This document shows positions 26,783 to 35,035 of a DNA stretch of 64,000 bases, piece after piece. The notes under the pieces were generated by a model that was not told where the DNA came from, did no database searches, and saw only the letters and a list, made by a program, of their open reading frames with translations. Position 1 is the first letter of the stretch; the number at the start of each line of letters is the position of its first letter. This DNA is from an uncultured Lentisphaeria bacterium (GTDB taxonomy: Bacteria; Verrucomicrobiota; Lentisphaeria; Victivallales; UBA1829). The translations under genes were made by a program, and so were the position numbers. The stretch lies in NCBI GenBank assembly GCA_905197955.1, contig CAJKAR010000005.1, positions 1-64,000 on the forward strand, given 5' to 3'.

Positions 26783-28396
26783 CTATTTTGAGTTGATTCC
26801 GAAAACCTGATATGAGAGAACCCGGTCGCTCGGTGCGTTCACATAGACAATCGCCGAACGGCTGTTCGCCGGAAGCTCAATGGTCCGGGGATTGCGTCCG
26901 TCCGGAGCGATTGTGATCTTATGATCGGCCGGCATCGGGAACTGGGTCAGCTGGAACTCCTTGGGGAGAATTTCCCAGCTGCGGGTGTCCGCCGTGTTGA
27001 AGGCCGCCCGGTAGACAACGGATCCCAGATACACCGCTCCGCCTGCAAGAACGTTATGGCGTGCAACGGCGATGGTCGCTGCGTAACTGCCCCCCTCCTT
27101 GATCGCCGTGCTCAGGATGATCCGTGTAATCATGGCCGGAAGACGCTGATCGTATTCCTGGGAGAGGATGCCGTCCATATCGGCTATGATGGCGGTGTCG
27201 TGCTGTTTCCCTTCCGCGGTGACCTGAAGGGTTTTCCACGGAGCCGGATAGTATTCGCAGACCGGCCATGCAACCATGATCGGAAAATAGATCGCAATCT
27301 GACGGAAGGCGGCGCTGCGGCCGTTGGCAAAAATCACGAACACACAGTCGCGGCCGAGAGGAAATTCAAATGGTTCAATATTTTTCAGATTTTCAGGAAT
27401 TTCCCGTCCGGCATCCTTGAGAACCGTCACATAATAACGCTGGATCATGGAGTTGCCGGGCATTGCCTCATAGAGGCGCTGGAAGTCGATTCGGGCGTTT
27501 TCAAAGTTGTCGTCGCGGACCGAACCGAGACCGGAGAGGAAGATCGCCAGAGGATTCAGAAAGTTTCCGTAGCCGCGGTTGGCGACCCGTTTCATTTCTT
27601 CGATGCTCTCTTTGAACTCCTGGTTCTGGGCGTTCCGTTCGATGATGCTCTGTTCTTTTTTTGCCTCCTCCTGCGGATTGACATTGTCCGCGGATGCACT
27701 CAGGGAATTGCCATCGGCATCCGCTTTTGTGGATTTTGCACCGGGATCTTCCGTTGTTACCGGGGTGGTTTCTCCTTCTGTAATGGAGGAATTTGTCTGG
27801 GTGGAGGTCGAAACGGCGCCCGCCTGTGCTTTCTGTTTCTGCTCGATGGCGCGGAAGGATTTCTGCTCCTCCTCGAAGAACTTCTGATAATCCTCCATGA
27901 TTTTTTTCTGTTCATCGCGCAGACGGCGGATCTGGGCGCGGAAGGAGTCTTCCTTTCCGGTGCCGAGGTAGTTGAGCGACTGATAGACCGCAAGAAGAAT
28001 TCTGTCCCGGCAGAAACCCCGATAGGGAAGGGCATTCAGATTTGTGACCGCCATGGCGCCTTCGGACGCGGCATCGCGCATGCTGATGATGGCGCGGTCA
28101 TCGTATTCGGTAATGAGATTTTCGGCGGTCCGGAAGTGTTTGCGGCTCCGTTCGAAGTCTCCGGTATGGAAGTACATGGCGCCGGCTTCCAGCTGCCACA
28201 TGACTTCATCGCCGGTATCTTTGGTGGATTCCAGCTTGTCGTTGATTCTTTCGAGAACCTGTTGATGGTTTCCGGCGAGATAATCCTCCATCATCGGGGC
28301 CTTCTGACGATGGGAGTTGATGATGCTCGAACAGCCGGAAAGTATAAGAACCGCAGTCGCTCCGGCAAGGAGCAGCGGTAAAAACTGTTTTTTCAT
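26783..28396 (-). CDS. TPR-like lipoprotein, COG3014 type
   Basis: A 537-residue lipoprotein; I start it at the ATG at 28396, which gives the signal MKKQFLPLLLAGATAVLILSGC, rather than at a start 75 bases upstream that would add unlikely residues. The N-terminal half is helical, with tetratricopeptide-like pairs (GAMYFHTGDFERSRKHFRTA, later DDNFENARIDFQRLYEAMPG). A long coiled, Ser/Thr/Gln-rich insert (about 190-270) divides it. The C-terminal half is beta-rich and ends NSRSAIVYVNAPSDRVLSYQ. This layout is that of COG3014 proteins, which co-occur with LpoB and YcfL homologues in many Gram-negative genomes. Its function is not established; a periplasmic scaffold for the lipoprotein set is the simplest guess. 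Confidence 0.8.
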   Translation of the reverse strand: MKKQFLPLLLAGATAVLILSGCSSIINSHRQKAPMMEDYLAGNHQQVLERINDKLESTKDTGDEVMWQLEAGAMYFHTGDFERSRKHFRTAENLITEYDDRAIISMRDAASEGAMAVTNLNALPYRGFCRDRILLAVYQSLNYLGTGKEDSFRAQIRRLRDEQKKIMEDYQKFFEEEQKSFRAIEQKQKAQAGAVSTSTQTNSSITEGETTPVTTEDPGAKSTKADADGNSLSASADNVNPQEEAKKEQSIIERNAQNQEFKESIEEMKRVANRGYGNFLNPLAIFLSGLGSVRDDNFENARIDFQRLYEAMPGNSMIQRYYVTVLKDAGREIPENLKNIEPFEFPLGRDCVFVIFANGRSAAFRQIAIYFPIMVAWPVCEYYPAPWKTLQVTAEGKQHDTAIIADMDGILSQEYDQRLPAMITRIILSTAIKEGGSYAATIAVARHNVLAGGAVYLGSVVYRAAFNTADTRSWEILPKEFQLTQFPMPADHKITIAPDGRNPRTIELPANSRSAIVYVNAPSDRVLSYQVFGINSK

Positions 28397-28483
28397 AAGA
28401 ATGATCCGTATCGGTTGTGAATATCCTGGAACGGGAATGATGAATCGGGATGCCGGAAGAAGAACCGGCATCTCGGAGATGAG

Positions 28484-29473
28484 TTATTTCAGTTTCTGCG
28501 TGACCTTTTTACAGACGGCGGGCAGAGCCTGATCGATCAGGTACTGACCGTAGTCACGACTGGTCCAGTCATCCGTATCTTCGTCGATGTCGTCAAAATT
28601 GACTCTTTTGCGGAAGGGAAAACTCGCTACGACCTGTCCTGTCTGAGCGGAGATGATCCGGATGTTGCCCTCAATGTTGCCGATGCAGGAGATCTGGGTC
28701 CGGTTCGATGCCTTGATGTACTCCTTTTTCATGAGAACGGAATAGCGGTTGATGGAGGCCTGGACCAGATTGTCCACACGGAGAAGTTTTCCGATCCGCA
28801 TGAACATCGCCGGTTCCGCTTCATAGAGATTGGCGATATTGTTCTTCTTCAGGATTCTGGCAACCGACTGAAGATTCTGGAGACGAATGTTGTTGTCTAT
28901 GAGATAATTCTCCAGAGCAACATTGAAGTTTTCCGGCAGATAGGCTGGTGCATCTTTGACGCGGATGGCCGGAGACAGAATCGCGGAGATGCCGCGTTTT
29001 TTTGCCGCGCGTCCAAGTCCCATTTCGTTGAGAATATCGGGAAGTTTGTCAGCGAGTTCGTCGAGAGAGTTTACGGTTTCGGAGGTTTTCCGATCGGGAT
29101 CGATCTCGCCGGTGGAGACATCAAGCACCATGAAGGATACATTGAGTCTGGATCCGAACTTGCTGACGGTCGGCAGGAAAATGTATTTCACCGTTTTGAT
29201 CTGTCCGAGTTTGGCCTTCTGAGTCGAGTTCAGATTGACAAGATCGGAACTGGTCGTGAATCCGATTTCGGTCATCATGGATTTGATGGCGGAGCGGGAG
29301 ATCAGTTCATAGCCGCCATCCACGGAAGTTTCGAGCATGGACCAGAGCGCTTCGATCTCCTGCGGTTTCATCCCGCCTTTTGCGACGGGTTCGACCACCG
29401 CCAGCTTATCCGCTCCGAAGAGGCCGGAGGCAAGAACAAAAAGAAAAAGGAACGAGAGAAGTTGTTTTTTCAT
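28484..29473 (-). CDS. Exported CsgG-like envelope protein
   Basis: A 329-residue exported protein with signal MKKQLLSFLFLFVLASGLFG. I chose the ATG at 29473 because AAGGAG lies six bases before it and an in-frame extension upstream would run into the preceding gene. The mature start KLAVVEPVAKGGMKPQEIEALWSMLETSV is the typical opening of CsgG/TolB-N-like domains. It is followed by YELISRSAIKSMMTEIGF and TVKYIFLPTVSKFGSRLNVSFMVLDV. The second half repeats the same plan (ALENYLIDNNIRLQNLQSVARIL, then LVQASINRYS). No lipobox is visible, so it is probably periplasmic. It lies 10 bases behind the PEGA-CsgG gene and is likely its partner. Confidence 0.8.
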   Translation of the reverse strand: MKKQLLSFLFLFVLASGLFGADKLAVVEPVAKGGMKPQEIEALWSMLETSVDGGYELISRSAIKSMMTEIGFTTSSDLVNLNSTQKAKLGQIKTVKYIFLPTVSKFGSRLNVSFMVLDVSTGEIDPDRKTSETVNSLDELADKLPDILNEMGLGRAAKKRGISAILSPAIRVKDAPAYLPENFNVALENYLIDNNIRLQNLQSVARILKKNNIANLYEAEPAMFMRIGKLLRVDNLVQASINRYSVLMKKEYIKASNRTQISCIGNIEGNIRIISAQTGQVVASFPFRKRVNFDDIDEDTDDWTSRDYGQYLIDQALPAVCKKVTQKLK

Positions 29474-29483
29474 TTTCATCTCC

Positions 29484-30623
29484 TTATTTTGCCAGTTTGG
29501 AAGTAATGACGGCATCGCCGGTCACGTGGATGTCAAACGCGTTGGACTTGTACCCATTCGCCTTGATTTCCATGCGGTGTTTGCCTGCGGGGACGGAGAA
29601 GGTTCCGCCGCCGTTGCCGACTCGGACTCCGTCGATGAAAATCTCGGCGGAAGCCGGTTTGAAGAAAAGTCCGCCGGTCGGATTCACCGTGACCTTGTAA
29701 GGCATGGGGGTGACGGAAAGTTTGTTTTTGCGTCCGGGTTTTGTGATATCCGCGAGCTCCTCGGCGGCCTGTTCCAGAGCGGAGGTCATGAGATTCTGAA
29801 AGATGTTGTTGTCGAATTGAGTCCCGCTGACGGGGCGCTGTTCCCGGTAGTTGCCTGTGTACACGTTGCTGTATACGGCGCGCTGTTGGACAAGATCCAC
29901 AACCTTGAGGATTACATCAAGCTGATAGTTGGTTGTTTTTGTCTCGATGCCATAGCCTTTGAAGGAGTTTACCTTTGTACGGAGATCGGAAACGGTTCCG
30001 TAGATCAGATGGGTTGCGCCGGTTTTCTGAGCGAGTTTCAGAAGAGCGTCTTTGGGGAAGTCTGGCTCGTTCTGGAGCTGTGTCATGGCGGACTGGACCG
30101 AGGCGGAGTCGATCATCTGGAAGAGATCGCTTTTTCTGCCAAGATAGGCACTGAGATATTCGGCTCCGAGAACCATCGGTCTGCTTTCGCCTTTGACGAC
30201 CGTGTTGTAAAGAGCTTTGGCTTTTTCCCAGTCGCGCTGGTTGTCGAGGATCTGTCCTTCCCGGTTCGCCTGATTGGTGCGGGTGTTGTCCCATGCGTCG
30301 ATCATCCGGATGAATCCCTGCATGACGCCGTTGATGGATTTCCGGTCTGCGGCATTGAGGGTTTCCTGGGCGGGAAGCTGGATCGGTTTGTTGCGCTGGT
30401 CGAGAAATTTCTGACCTTTGATGTCTGCGGAAGTGAAATCAAGAACCGCGACTTTCAGAGGAGACCATTTCTTTTCTTGCTTTGTCTGGACTTTGCGGGT
30501 CGTGATTTTTGTCGTCGTTGTGATTTCTTCCGTAGTTGTGGTTGTGGTCGATTCTTCCGCCGCAAACACCGTGACGGAAAGAACCAGCAGGGGAATCAGA
30601 AGTTTTTTCATACTACTCTCCAT
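29484..30623 (-). CDS. CsgG-like exported protein with C-terminal PEGA domain
   Basis: First gene of the nine-gene envelope operon, 379 residues. After a signal peptide (MKKLLIPLLVLSVTVFAAE) comes a Thr-rich low-complexity stretch and then a CsgG-like core (LKVAVLDFTSADIKG, a helical insert, THLIYGTVSDLRTKV and LDVILKVVDLVQQRAVYSNVY). The C-terminus is a PEGA domain (SAEIFIDGVRVGNGGGTFSV, then GKHRMEIKANGY), a small beta unit often used on cell surfaces. CsgG proteins form outer-membrane export channels; this one lacks a clear lipobox, so a soluble periplasmic form is more likely. A strong GGAGG six bases before the first ATG supports the start; that ribosome site lies in a 14-base palindrome. 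Confidence 0.85.
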   Translation of the reverse strand: MESSMKKLLIPLLVLSVTVFAAEESTTTTTTEEITTTTKITTRKVQTKQEKKWSPLKVAVLDFTSADIKGQKFLDQRNKPIQLPAQETLNAADRKSINGVMQGFIRMIDAWDNTRTNQANREGQILDNQRDWEKAKALYNTVVKGESRPMVLGAEYLSAYLGRKSDLFQMIDSASVQSAMTQLQNEPDFPKDALLKLAQKTGATHLIYGTVSDLRTKVNSFKGYGIETKTTNYQLDVILKVVDLVQQRAVYSNVYTGNYREQRPVSGTQFDNNIFQNLMTSALEQAAEELADITKPGRKNKLSVTPMPYKVTVNPTGGLFFKPASAEIFIDGVRVGNGGGTFSVPAGKHRMEIKANGYKSNAFDIHVTGDAVITSKLAK

Positions 30624-30630
30624 TGTGTTC

Positions 30631-30644
30631 CTCCGGATCCGGAG
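30631..30644. promoter_or_regulatory. 14-base palindrome covering the ribosome binding site
   Basis: CTCCGGATCCGGAG is a perfect palindrome that includes the GGAGG of the first gene of the envelope operon. Folded in mRNA it would hide the ribosome site. A second small hairpin, CCGGTT/AACCGG, lies at 30653-30667. Otherwise the gap to 31049 holds long A and T runs and one candidate promoter. Confidence 0.5.
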
Positions 30645-30975
30645 TCGTTTTCCCGGTTTTCAACCGGAAGAACGTTTTTTAAAAATAAATCCGATGTATA
30701 ACAATACATGGCTCCTGTTCCTGAAGAATCTGTCATCGGATGTCGAGAAAAGGTAATTTTTTTTTTGTCCATTTCAAGCGGAAAATTCTTTTTTTGAAAA
30801 TTTTTTGCAAAAATTTTTTATCTCTGTGATGCTTTTGTTTTTCAGGGAATGTATTTATTCTTCTGGCGGGGGGAAGATGTCCTGCTGCTTTGGGGAGGGG
30901 GAGTTTTTCGGGGATATCTTTATCGGAAAACTCCGGGGGGGAAAAACTGCGGAATGCGCGGGGAGATGGTGAGAT

Positions 30976-31003
30976 TTGTATTTTCCCTTTTCGGGAGTAT
31001 GTT
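30976..31003 (+). promoter_or_regulatory. Candidate promoter of the yggL-like gene
   Basis: TTGTAT and TATGTT are 16 bases apart, about 45 bases before the start codon, whose ribosome site is AAGGGAGA. Both boxes are imperfect, so support is moderate. Confidence 0.4.
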
Positions 31004-31049
31004 ATGGGGCGTTTCCAAATCAATCATTACCAACAAGGGAGAACAGATC

Positions 31050-31421
31050 ATGAAGAAAAGAATCCGCAAGAAGAAATGTATTGGAGAATTTAAGGAACTG
31101 GCATTCCATCTGTCTGCAAAGTATGGCAAATTGGAGACGGAAGCGGCAAACGAATTTCTGTCGCGGATTCTTGAAAAGGGAAATGAACTCGGGTTGCTCT
31201 GCGGGGGAACCTTTGAGGCGGATCACTTTGATTTTTATATTGTTTCCGGCCGGATCAACACTCGGAACGAGGAACGTCGGCAGGAAATGGTTGCGTTTGT
31301 GAAATCTCTTCCGGGAGTGGAATCCGTTGAGGCCGGAGAGTTTGTTGATGCCTGGTACACGCCCATTGAGGACGACTGCTGCTGTGACTGCGGCTGTGAG
31401 GATCACGACCACAATCACTAA
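31050..31421 (+). CDS. yggL: YggL-like 50S ribosome-associated protein with Cys/His tail
   Basis: A 123-residue protein of the YggL (DUF469) family. The start RIRKKKCIGEFKELAFHLS matches the basic RLRKKMHIDEFQELGF-like N-terminus of E. coli YggL. DFYIVSGRINTRNEERRQEM and the ending FVDAWY also align with it. YggL binds the large ribosomal subunit. I chose the ATG at 31050, behind AAGGGAGA; an open frame further upstream has no ribosome site and no family similarity. After the family end at FVDAWY the protein adds an acidic linker and a tail of five Cys and three His (DDCCCDCGCEDHDHNH), which looks made for metal binding and is not part of the family as I know it. A good terminator follows. 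Confidence 0.88.
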   Translation: MKKRIRKKKCIGEFKELAFHLSAKYGKLETEAANEFLSRILEKGNELGLLCGGTFEADHFDFYIVSGRINTRNEERRQEMVAFVKSLPGVESVEAGEFVDAWYTPIEDDCCCDCGCEDHDHNH

Positions 31422-31456
31422 TCGGAATCGACGGATTTCCGTAATTGTTTTTACAG

Positions 31457-31486
31457 AAAAAAGCCTCCATTGCCGGAGGCTTTTTC
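31457..31486. terminator. Bidirectional intrinsic terminator between yggL and recN
   Basis: GCCTCC and GGAGGC (6-base loop) are flanked by A-run and T-run, so the hairpin has a U-tract on both strands. It serves the two convergent genes. Confidence 0.92.
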
Positions 31487-31510
31487 TTTTATGGAGCCGC
31501 GCGTTGATGG

Positions 31511-33160
31511 TCAGGCGAGGAGAGCTTCCGCATGTTTTTCCGCGGCGGAACCGCCGCCGAGCATGCGGGCGATTTCGGCAATGCGTCCTTTCCGGTCCAG
31601 AAGACGGATGGAACTGATGGCGTTTTCATTGGTTGTCCGTTTTTCCACCGCGAAATGGCGGTCGGCGCGCGACGCCACCTGGGCAAGATGGGAGATGCAG
31701 AGAATCTGTTTGTGCTGTCCCAGCTGATTCAGTTCGCCTGCAACGACCATGGCGGTTTCTCCGCCGATGTTTGCGTCGATTTCATCGAAAACGATGGTGC
31801 CGATATTGTCCACTTCCGCAAGTACGGTTTTGATTGCCAGCATGACCCGGGAAAGTTCTCCGCTGCTGGCAACGTCGCGCAGCGGTTTGACGGGAACTCC
31901 CGGATTCGCGGAAAAGAGGAATTCGATCCGGTCGCTTCCATTCGGTCCTCCCTGCGTTTCGGAAATTTCCACTTGAAAATCCGCTTTCTTGAATCCGAGT
32001 TTGATAATTTCCTTTTTCAGTTTTTCGGAGAGTTCCACGGCGGCTTTTTTCCGGGCGTCGGAGAGTTGGGCGCAGAGAGTTTTGTGTGCGGCGGCTGCCG
32101 CGCGTTCCGCCTCTTCCAGACGTTCTCTTTCGCGGGCGGAATTTCGGAAACTGTCCAGTTTCCGGCGCGATTCCTCCAGATGCTTCAGAACATCGGAGAG
32201 TTCGGGTCCGTACTTGCGTTTCAGAGTTTGAAGAATCCGCATCCGCTCTTCCAGTGCGGCAAATTCGTTTTCATCGAGTTCGACGGAGGCGGCGCGCGAC
32301 TGAATGTCGTTGGTCAGCTCGGAAAGCGCCTCGGAGATTTCGTCGCATTTTGCCAGGAACTGTTCCGCGTAGACCGGATCCACATTTTCCAGCGGACGAA
32401 GCAGACGACGGATCGCGGAAAGACGGTCAATCAGCGAGTCATCCGACTCGTTCAGCGCCGCCGCCGATGCCGATGCAATTTCCAGAATGATTTTGGAATT
32501 CGATGCCGCCGAATGTGTTGCCTCAAGTTTTGCATCTTCGCCCTCTTCCGGATTCTGGCGTTCGATCTCTTCGATTTCTTTTTCCAGGAGTCCGGCTTCT
32601 TCCGGGGAGGGCATGGAGTTGAGAAAGGCCTGCTTTTCTTCGGCGGCTTTGCGGATATCCGCCCAGGCGGAAGCGCAGCGTTCGAGAAGGGAATCCAGAT
32701 GGGCAAAGCGGTCGAGGGCCTTCAACTGGGAGGAGAGACGCAGAAGCCCATGGGCCTCGTCGGCACTGTGGATATCGACAAGCAGTTCTCCGATGGTTCG
32801 CAGAATCTGAGCCGTTGCCGGGGAGGAGTTGATGAAGATGCGTCCGCCGGAATGTGTGAAAACCCGCCGGATCAGCAGTTGATTGTCATCACACGGCTCG
32901 ATTCCGTTTTCTTCGAGGAGGAGTGCGATTTCGTGCAGGGAATCCTCTTCCAGCAGGAATTCTCCGGAGATTTCGCAGCGGTCGGTCCCCTGACGGATTG
33001 CGGATTTGTCGAATCTTCCTCCGAGCAGCAGCGAGACTCCCCCCATCAGAACCGATTTTCCCGCGCCCGTCTCTCCGGTGATCGCATTGAATCCGGGTCC
33101 GAGTTCCAGATCCGCTTCATGCACCAGCGCCAGATTCTTGATATGGAGCCATTTCAGCAT
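31511..33160 (-). CDS. recN: DNA repair protein RecN
   Basis: RecN is an SMC-like ATPase recruited to double-strand breaks to hold DNA ends. The 549-residue sequence starts MLKWLHIKNLALVHEADLEL with Walker A at GETGAGKS (29-36). A long central coiled coil (about 150-350) follows. The C-terminal head has the signature ASSGELSRVMLAIK and Walker B TIVFDEIDANIGGETA, then CISHLAQVAS. All are diagnostic for RecN. It is the last gene of kdsB-lpxL-recN and its start overlaps the lpxL stop by seven bases. I see no obvious LexA-type box upstream, as it has no promoter of its own. Confidence 0.97.
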   Translation of the reverse strand: MLKWLHIKNLALVHEADLELGPGFNAITGETGAGKSVLMGGVSLLLGGRFDKSAIRQGTDRCEISGEFLLEEDSLHEIALLLEENGIEPCDDNQLLIRRVFTHSGGRIFINSSPATAQILRTIGELLVDIHSADEAHGLLRLSSQLKALDRFAHLDSLLERCASAWADIRKAAEEKQAFLNSMPSPEEAGLLEKEIEEIERQNPEEGEDAKLEATHSAASNSKIILEIASASAAALNESDDSLIDRLSAIRRLLRPLENVDPVYAEQFLAKCDEISEALSELTNDIQSRAASVELDENEFAALEERMRILQTLKRKYGPELSDVLKHLEESRRKLDSFRNSARERERLEEAERAAAAAHKTLCAQLSDARKKAAVELSEKLKKEIIKLGFKKADFQVEISETQGGPNGSDRIEFLFSANPGVPVKPLRDVASSGELSRVMLAIKTVLAEVDNIGTIVFDEIDANIGGETAMVVAGELNQLGQHKQILCISHLAQVASRADRHFAVEKRTTNENAISSIRLLDRKGRIAEIARMLGGGSAAEKHAEALLA

Positions 33161-34170
33161 GGAGAGGATTCCTCCATTTTTTCGCGGCGTTTGGCGCGGG
33201 CCCGTGCGGCATTGTCGAAGAAGCGTTCGGAAGGAACATAGGCGTAAGATGGAAATTTCGCACGGATGCTGTCCGGTGCATCGGGCGGAATGTACTGGAA
33301 ACGTTTATAAAGCCAGAGGTACTGTTCCGGGGCAAGACGGATCAGCTCTTCGGAAATGGTCATGATATCCTGTGTGATTTCCTCTTCCGAGGTGTATTCG
33401 GAGATCTCTTTTGGAAGTTTGCGCATGGTGGCATGGAATCTTCCGTCTGCTTTCCGGATGCAGCAGCCGATTCCGATATAGGCGTTTTTCTTCATTGCCA
33501 TGGTTGCGGGAAAGCGGCTGACCGGACAGGGGAGTCCGAAGAAATCCACAAAGACTCCGCCGTTCCGGATTTTGGTGTTCTGGTCGATGAGCATGCCGGC
33601 GGCACAGCCGTTTTCCATCGCGTGAACGAGTTTCAGCATCCCGCCCCGGGAGTGGATGATCTGGACGTTTTTGACGGAGCGTCCTCCGCTGATCAGTCGA
33701 TCCAGATAGGGATTGCGGGCGGAACGGACCACGGTCGCCATCTTGTGTCCGAACACGAGAGCAAGGACCATTCCGGAGAGTTCCCAGTTCCCGAAATGCG
33801 GCGTGATGAAGATAATCGGGCGTTTCTCTTTGCTGAGTTTCAGCTCATCCATGATGTTTTGCAGATCGGGCTGGATGTCGATCAGCTCATGTGCTTTTTC
33901 CGGCTTGTTGTGAAGCCAGAAAAATTCGCAGACGGTCTGACAGAGACTTTCCAGTGACTTCCTTGCCATGCGGCGGATTTCCTGTTCGCTTTTTTCAGGA
34001 AATGCGCACCGCAGATTGGTCCGCACGAGTCCGCCGAATGCCGGAATCAGAGAGGCGATCCCTCCTGCCGCGGTGGAAAGCAGAGTGAAACAGCGCCGCG
34101 GCGTGTGCTCCATCAGAAACATGACACCTTTGGCGATTAGATAGAGTAGATATTGGAAAAAACGCTTCAT
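33154..34170 (-). CDS. lpxL: Lipid A biosynthesis acyltransferase (LpxL/HtrB family)
   Basis: This inner-membrane enzyme adds a secondary acyl chain to KDO-lipid A. The 338-residue protein has an N-terminal membrane helix (FFQYLLYLIAKGVMFLM) and the catalytic H-x4-E/D motif HFGNWE (H125, E130). It also has VRSARNPYLDRLI, GMLIDQNTKIRNGGVFVDFFG and, near the end, PEQYLWLYKRFQ, all usual in the family. LpxL and LpxM cannot be told apart by eye, so the symbol stands for the family. Its neighbour kdsB, three bases upstream, makes CMP-KDO, the donor for the KDO units that must be present before this step, so the pair belongs to one pathway. recN overlaps the end. Confidence 0.93.
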   Translation of the reverse strand: MKRFFQYLLYLIAKGVMFLMEHTPRRCFTLLSTAAGGIASLIPAFGGLVRTNLRCAFPEKSEQEIRRMARKSLESLCQTVCEFFWLHNKPEKAHELIDIQPDLQNIMDELKLSKEKRPIIFITPHFGNWELSGMVLALVFGHKMATVVRSARNPYLDRLISGGRSVKNVQIIHSRGGMLKLVHAMENGCAAGMLIDQNTKIRNGGVFVDFFGLPCPVSRFPATMAMKKNAYIGIGCCIRKADGRFHATMRKLPKEISEYTSEEEITQDIMTISEELIRLAPEQYLWLYKRFQYIPPDAPDSIRAKFPSYAYVPSERFFDNAARARAKRREKMEESSPC

Positions 34171-34173
34171 TGC

Positions 34174-34923
34174 TTAGTGAATGTTGTGTTCCCGGATGAA
34201 TTGTTCTGCGTGTTCCAGATCTTCGGGGGTATCAATGCCGATGCTCTGGAATGCTGTCCTGACGACTTTGATTTTCATGCCGTTTTCGAGTGCGCGGAGC
34301 TGTTCGAGTTTTTCGCATTTTTCCAGCGGGCTTTCCGGCAGGGAGACGAAGCGCTGGAGAGCGGCGCGCCGATAGGCGTAGATTCCCCAGTGACGGTAGA
34401 GCGGCATATCGACTCCGCCGGGATTCCGGAGAAACGGGATTTCCGAGCGGCTGAAATAGAGGGCGGTATCGTCTGCGGAGACGATCACCTTGGGAAGGTT
34501 CGGGTTCTTCGCGATTGCTTCCCGGGTCGAGGGAACGACGACTGTTGCCATATCCGGCTCATCGTCTCCGCTCATTACGTCAATGAGGGAATTGATGACT
34601 TCCGGCTGCATGAGCGGTTCGTCGCCCTGGACATTGATGATGATATCGCATTCGATTCCCTGTACGGCTTCCCAGACCCGGTCGGAGCCGGAGGGATGGT
34701 GCGGGGAGGTCATGACTGCTTCGGCGCCGAAGGAACGGGCGGTCTCCATGACTTTTTCGTTGTCGGTGGCGATGAGGACCCGGTCCGCCTTGGATTGGAC
34801 CGTGCGTTCCCACACCCATTGGATAATTGGTTTCCCGCCGAGTTTTGCTATGACTTTTTCCGGAAATCTTGTGCTGGCAAGCCGTGCCGGAATCACGGCG
34901 GCCGTCCTGAGCTGTTTAGACAT
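34174..34923 (-). CDS. kdsB: 3-deoxy-manno-octulosonate cytidylyltransferase
   Basis: KdsB activates KDO with CTP to CMP-KDO in the cytoplasm for lipopolysaccharide core synthesis. The 249-residue sequence shows AVIPARLASTRFPEKVI (nucleotide loop), RVLIATDNEKV, TSPHHPSGSDRVWEA, IIINVQGDEPLM and YRHWGIYAYRRAAL, all KdsB hallmarks. I chose the ATG at 34923 because MSKQLRTAAVIPAR is a normal start and AAGGGG lies eight bases before it; an earlier in-frame start adds 16 unlikely residues. It leads the kdsB-lpxL-recN unit. The gene is firm evidence for an LPS-bearing outer membrane. Confidence 0.97.
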   Translation of the reverse strand: MSKQLRTAAVIPARLASTRFPEKVIAKLGGKPIIQWVWERTVQSKADRVLIATDNEKVMETARSFGAEAVMTSPHHPSGSDRVWEAVQGIECDIIINVQGDEPLMQPEVINSLIDVMSGDDEPDMATVVVPSTREAIAKNPNLPKVIVSADDTALYFSRSEIPFLRNPGGVDMPLYRHWGIYAYRRAALQRFVSLPESPLEKCEKLEQLRALENGMKIKVVRTAFQSIGIDTPEDLEHAEQFIREHNIH

Positions 34924-35035
34924 GGCCCAATCCCCTTTGTTGTTGATTTGCCGTGTAATATATCCTTTCATGCGCGGGAATACAACAGGAAAAAGGGGAA
35001 AAGGTTGGTGGGCGAGGGGGCGGCCGGGGGATTTT

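Noticed and set aside
30849..31049. N-terminal extension of the YggL-like protein
   Set aside because: The upstream part of the frame has no ribosome site and unlikely residues; the ATG at 31050 has AAGGGAGA and gives the family N-terminus.
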